In this document: one piece after another, positions 3,908-6,528 of the stretch
How positions within the stretch are numbered: position 1 is the first letter of the stretch
Layout: each line of letters begins with the position of its first letter
Origin: an uncultured Eubacteriales bacterium
Lineage (GTDB): Bacteria; Bacillota; Clostridia; Oscillospirales; CAG-272
NCBI GenBank assembly: GCA_934503195.1
Contig: CAKSVM010000129.1
Coordinates: 1 to 6,528 of the forward strand
Length of the DNA: 6,528 nucleotides
Direction: 5' to 3'
Program-made: the position numbers and the translations under genes
Notes under the pieces: generated by a model
What the model saw: the letters and a program-made list of their open reading frames with translations, nothing else
The model's database searches: none
Told to the model about the DNA's origin: nothing

Positions 3908-6517
3908 ATGGGAATACTCGCAAAGTTAGCTTTCCGCGGGATAAAATCAAAGAAGGCGAACGCGGCCGTGACGATCACGGCGATTTTCCTGACGATAATT
4001 CTCTTCATGACGGTCGTCAGCGTAGCGGCGAATCTTTATACCGGATACCGGAAGATGGCTCTCTTCGCCTCGGGAACGGATTTTCACGGATTTCTGATTT
4101 CAAACGCGTTTTCGTGCGGCGCGGAGGAGCTTCTTGACGCGGTGCGGGATTCGGAGGGCGTTTCGGAGTCGACGCTGCTTTTCACGTCGCTCGCGTCCCC
4201 TGTGTCGTCCGACGGCGCGGCCGGGCCTGAGGAGCATATCCGCGCGGTACTTTGTGAGGAGGATCTGCGGCATTTCTATGTCGAGCTTAAAGAGGGGCGG
4301 TTTCCGGAGAGTGACGACGAGCTTCTGGTCGACCCGCGCTATTTTCCGGACGCTGAGCTTAACGGGGAGTTCAGGCTGAGCAAACCGGGGATTCCGGACG
4401 AGTCTGTCACGTTCAGAGTAAGCGGATTCATTGACAGCCGTGTCGGCACGGGGACGCGGATCTTCGTGCGGTACAGTGAGGGCTTACAAAAGCTTTCGAT
4501 CTTTGATTCCTCGCCGTCATATCTCAACGTCTACGTAAGCTTTTCCGACGACCGGGAGATTGAGAAAAAATTCGAAAAGCTCGTCAATCAGACGCTCGGC
4601 GATTACTGCACCGAAGGCTCCGAACGCTTTTACAAGCTCAACGCGTCGTATCTTGACGAGGGAAAGAGTCTGAATTCTGCCGACATATTCCTCGTTGTCT
4701 TTTTGGCGGCGGTAGTGTTCTTCTGCTCGTTTTTACTTATTTACAACATCTATTCAATCGCCCTGACGCGGGATATGCGGCTTTTCGGGCTTTTTAATGT
4801 GATCGGGATGACTCACGCGCAGATAAGGTCGATGACGATAATAAAGACGCTGATTCTTTTCGCGGCGACGCTTCCTTTCGGACTTTTCGCGGGATATTTT
4901 GTCGGGTGGAGATTACTTTCGCCGATGCTTGTCTCGTCGCTGATGTCGGGGGAGATGAAGTTTGAGTTCAGTCCGCTGATTCCGGTTCTTACCGCGGTTC
5001 TGACGCTTTTCACGCTGATTTTCTCGGCGGCAAGGCCGCTTCGGAAGCTGAAAAAACTGACTCCGATCGCGGCGGTTGACTATTCTCCGGCCGCGGAGAT
5101 TCCAGAGATCTTCATTAAAATGAAGAAACGTTCGAAGAAAACCGCGCCCGACGCGCTCAGGATGGCGAAATATTCGGTTTTCCGGAACTCGGGGAAGACG
5201 GTCATAACCTCGCTTGGAATGTCGGTTTCGGTGATACTTTTCGTGCTTGTGTCGGCGATCTGCGAATGTGTCGCGGCGTCGGCCGAATCGGGTTTACAGC
5301 TGACGGATTATATTATCAAGCCGAATTACAGCTACAGCTACGGCGGCACGGTCGGGACGCTGACCTGCGACGCTGACAGCGGGATCGGGATCGGCGCGGA
5401 ATATGCGGAATCGGTCGGAAATCTCGCTTCGGTCGAGAGGGTCATGAAGGCGCGGACGGCGATGACCGCGGTGAAGACTCCGGACGGCGCGGTTAAGTCT
5501 CTGGCGGAGCTTAAGAAGGCATACGGATTATTCGGGAGCTTTCCGGAGCTTGAGGCGGCACTTTCGGGCGAGCTTGACATTCTTGTGGTCGGGATTCCTG
5601 ACGAGCTTTTCGGGGAGCTTAAGATATCGGACGATTCGGTTCTCGGCGCGGGATATGAAAACGGTTACGCGGTTCTTGACGGCGGTCGGACTGGCGGGAT
5701 AATACTTCCGGACGGTACGCGGTATGCGCTTTCGTATTTTGAGGACGGGGAAACTATCGGTATCGGTTCGGGGTACAGAATCGTGAAGAGCGGCGTTCTG
5801 AATCCGTCGGAGCGTATAACCGGGTGGATCGGCGCGGGCGTTTACCGGGCGGTTCTGTACATTCCGGAGAGCGGGTTTTTACGGGATTTCGGCGAAGGGG
5901 AGATTTACGCGCTGCTTATTGATTCGAGGGAAGGGATGTACGATTCGGCGCGGAGCGGGATTCTGAGTCTCGCTGACAGTTTCGGCGTCACGTTTTACGA
6001 GGCGGCGCGGGGGCGGTATCTTTCGGAGGCCGAAAAATCGGGGACGGCGGCGATAACGACGCTCTCGTACATGGCGGGAATTGACGGCCGGATGGACGGG
6101 CTTGAGGAGATCCACAAAACGGTCAGAGCGATCAGGACGGTCGGATACTCGCTTTCGGTGCTTATCTTCCTTATCGGCGCGCTGAACGTCATAAACACGT
6201 CACTTTCGTCGGCGGTGACACGGAGACGCGAGTTTGCCATGCTTGAGGCGGTCGGGATGACGGGGCGGCAGCTTTCGGAGATGATACTTACCGAGAGTCT
6301 TTACGGCTGCGCTTTCGCGGCGGCGATAGCGGTTTTTATCGGATTTCCGCTTATTCTCCTTGTGGTGAGGGGCGTGATCGGCGCGGCGGTTCCGATCGGG
6401 TTTTCGGGCGCGCTTTTGATGATCGCGGTTTCGGCGGCGGTTTCGGTGATTTCGGGAGTCGCGGCGGTTATGGCGGTGAAGGCCTCGCCGGTGGTGGAGA
6501 GGATACGGAGCGAGTAG
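3908..6517 (+). CDS. ABC transporter permease with two FtsX modules (MacB/LolC-like)
   Basis: This encodes 869 residues with eight likely membrane segments, at about 21-42, 258-284, 312-336, 356-376, 432-455, 746-770, 799-820 and 834-858. The layout TM1, outside domain (43-257), TM2-4, TM5, outside domain (456-745), TM6-8 is two fused LolC/MacB-type halves, so one chain probably supplies both permease subunits. Each half has the cytoplasmic coupling stretch typical of FtsX: TRDMRLFGLFNVIGMT (288-303) and TRRREFAMLEAVGMT (771-785). The family moves peptides, lipoproteins or antimicrobials at the membrane surface by mechanotransmission. AGGTGAGG (3893-3900), overlapping the end of the ATPase gene, gives the ribosome binding site. 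It differs from BceB-type permeases, which have ten segments and one large outside domain. The substrate is unknown. The gene is intact, ending in TAG. Confidence 0.93.
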   Translation: MGILAKLAFRGIKSKKANAAVTITAIFLTIILFMTVVSVAANLYTGYRKMALFASGTDFHGFLISNAFSCGAEELLDAVRDSEGVSESTLLFTSLASPVSSDGAAGPEEHIRAVLCEEDLRHFYVELKEGRFPESDDELLVDPRYFPDAELNGEFRLSKPGIPDESVTFRVSGFIDSRVGTGTRIFVRYSEGLQKLSIFDSSPSYLNVYVSFSDDREIEKKFEKLVNQTLGDYCTEGSERFYKLNASYLDEGKSLNSADIFLVVFLAAVVFFCSFLLIYNIYSIALTRDMRLFGLFNVIGMTHAQIRSMTIIKTLILFAATLPFGLFAGYFVGWRLLSPMLVSSLMSGEMKFEFSPLIPVLTAVLTLFTLIFSAARPLRKLKKLTPIAAVDYSPAAEIPEIFIKMKKRSKKTAPDALRMAKYSVFRNSGKTVITSLGMSVSVILFVLVSAICECVAASAESGLQLTDYIIKPNYSYSYGGTVGTLTCDADSGIGIGAEYAESVGNLASVERVMKARTAMTAVKTPDGAVKSLAELKKAYGLFGSFPELEAALSGELDILVVGIPDELFGELKISDDSVLGAGYENGYAVLDGGRTGGIILPDGTRYALSYFEDGETIGIGSGYRIVKSGVLNPSERITGWIGAGVYRAVLYIPESGFLRDFGEGEIYALLIDSREGMYDSARSGILSLADSFGVTFYEAARGRYLSEAEKSGTAAITTLSYMAGIDGRMDGLEEIHKTVRAIRTVGYSLSVLIFLIGALNVINTSLSSAVTRRREFAMLEAVGMTGRQLSEMILTESLYGCAFAAAIAVFIGFPLILLVVRGVIGAAVPIGFSGALLMIAVSAAVSVISGVAAVMAVKASPVVERIRSE

Positions 6518-6527
6518 GGGGAGGAGG
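6518..6527 (+). other. Ribosome-binding-site-like sequence for a gene beyond the window
   Basis: GGGGAGGAGG follows the permease stop directly, with AGGAGG at 6522-6527. No terminator hairpin is seen. This suggests a third operon gene starting just outside the window, but no start codon is visible. Confidence 0.4.
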
Positions 6528-6528
6528 G

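Noticed and set aside
3307..4008. 233-codon minus-strand open frame opposite the ATPase gene
   Set aside because: It is antisense to a clear ABC ATPase with all motifs. The long open frame follows from GC-rich codon use.

Overview
The window looks like a chromosomal segment of a GC-rich anaerobic Firmicute, probably an uncultured gut-type Clostridia. This is inferred from near-consensus sigma-A-type promoters, strong AGGAGG-like ribosome binding sites, a tRNA with an encoded CCA end, a GTP-type PEP carboxykinase, a Gram-positive-style solute-binding lipoprotein remnant and an MacB/FtsX-type exporter. No species can be named from the sequence alone.

Left part (1-1570): two conserved housekeeping genes lie on the minus strand, the 5' end of pckG (cut by the window edge) and a complete rsmA/ksgA. 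They are followed by a plus-strand tRNA-Thr(CGT) with its own perfect-consensus promoter and a UUCG-loop terminator. The tRNA promoter and the rsmA promoter point at each other, and their predicted start sites lie within a few bases.

Middle part (about 1583-3120): a decayed accessory stretch. It holds a solute-binding lipoprotein remnant readable only in three successive frames (minus), a piece of an AraC-type cupin sensor domain (plus), three copies of a GC-rich repeat with hairpin-forming junctions, a truncated 5' gene end (minus), a roughly 110-bp AT-centred element bounded by long inverted arms, and an orphan C-terminal domain resembling phage/plasmid D5-type primases (minus). No intact accessory gene of normal length remains here, although the primase-like ORF keeps its own start signals.

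Right part (3121-6528): a plus-strand two-gene operon encoding an ABC ATPase of the LolD/MacB type and an 869-residue permease with two FtsX modules. Its promoter has a palindromic -10 that could also fire leftward into the primase-like remnant, and a 9-bp perfect inverted repeat flanks this promoter. The two proteins together should form a mechanotransmission-type ABC exporter or surface-stress/peptide-handling transporter. A ribosome-binding-site-like sequence after the permease stop suggests that the operon continues past the window.

There is no clear evidence of a wholly new system. The most unusual material is the repeat array with variable hairpins, the inverted-arm element and the two face-to-face or bidirectional promoter arrangements.
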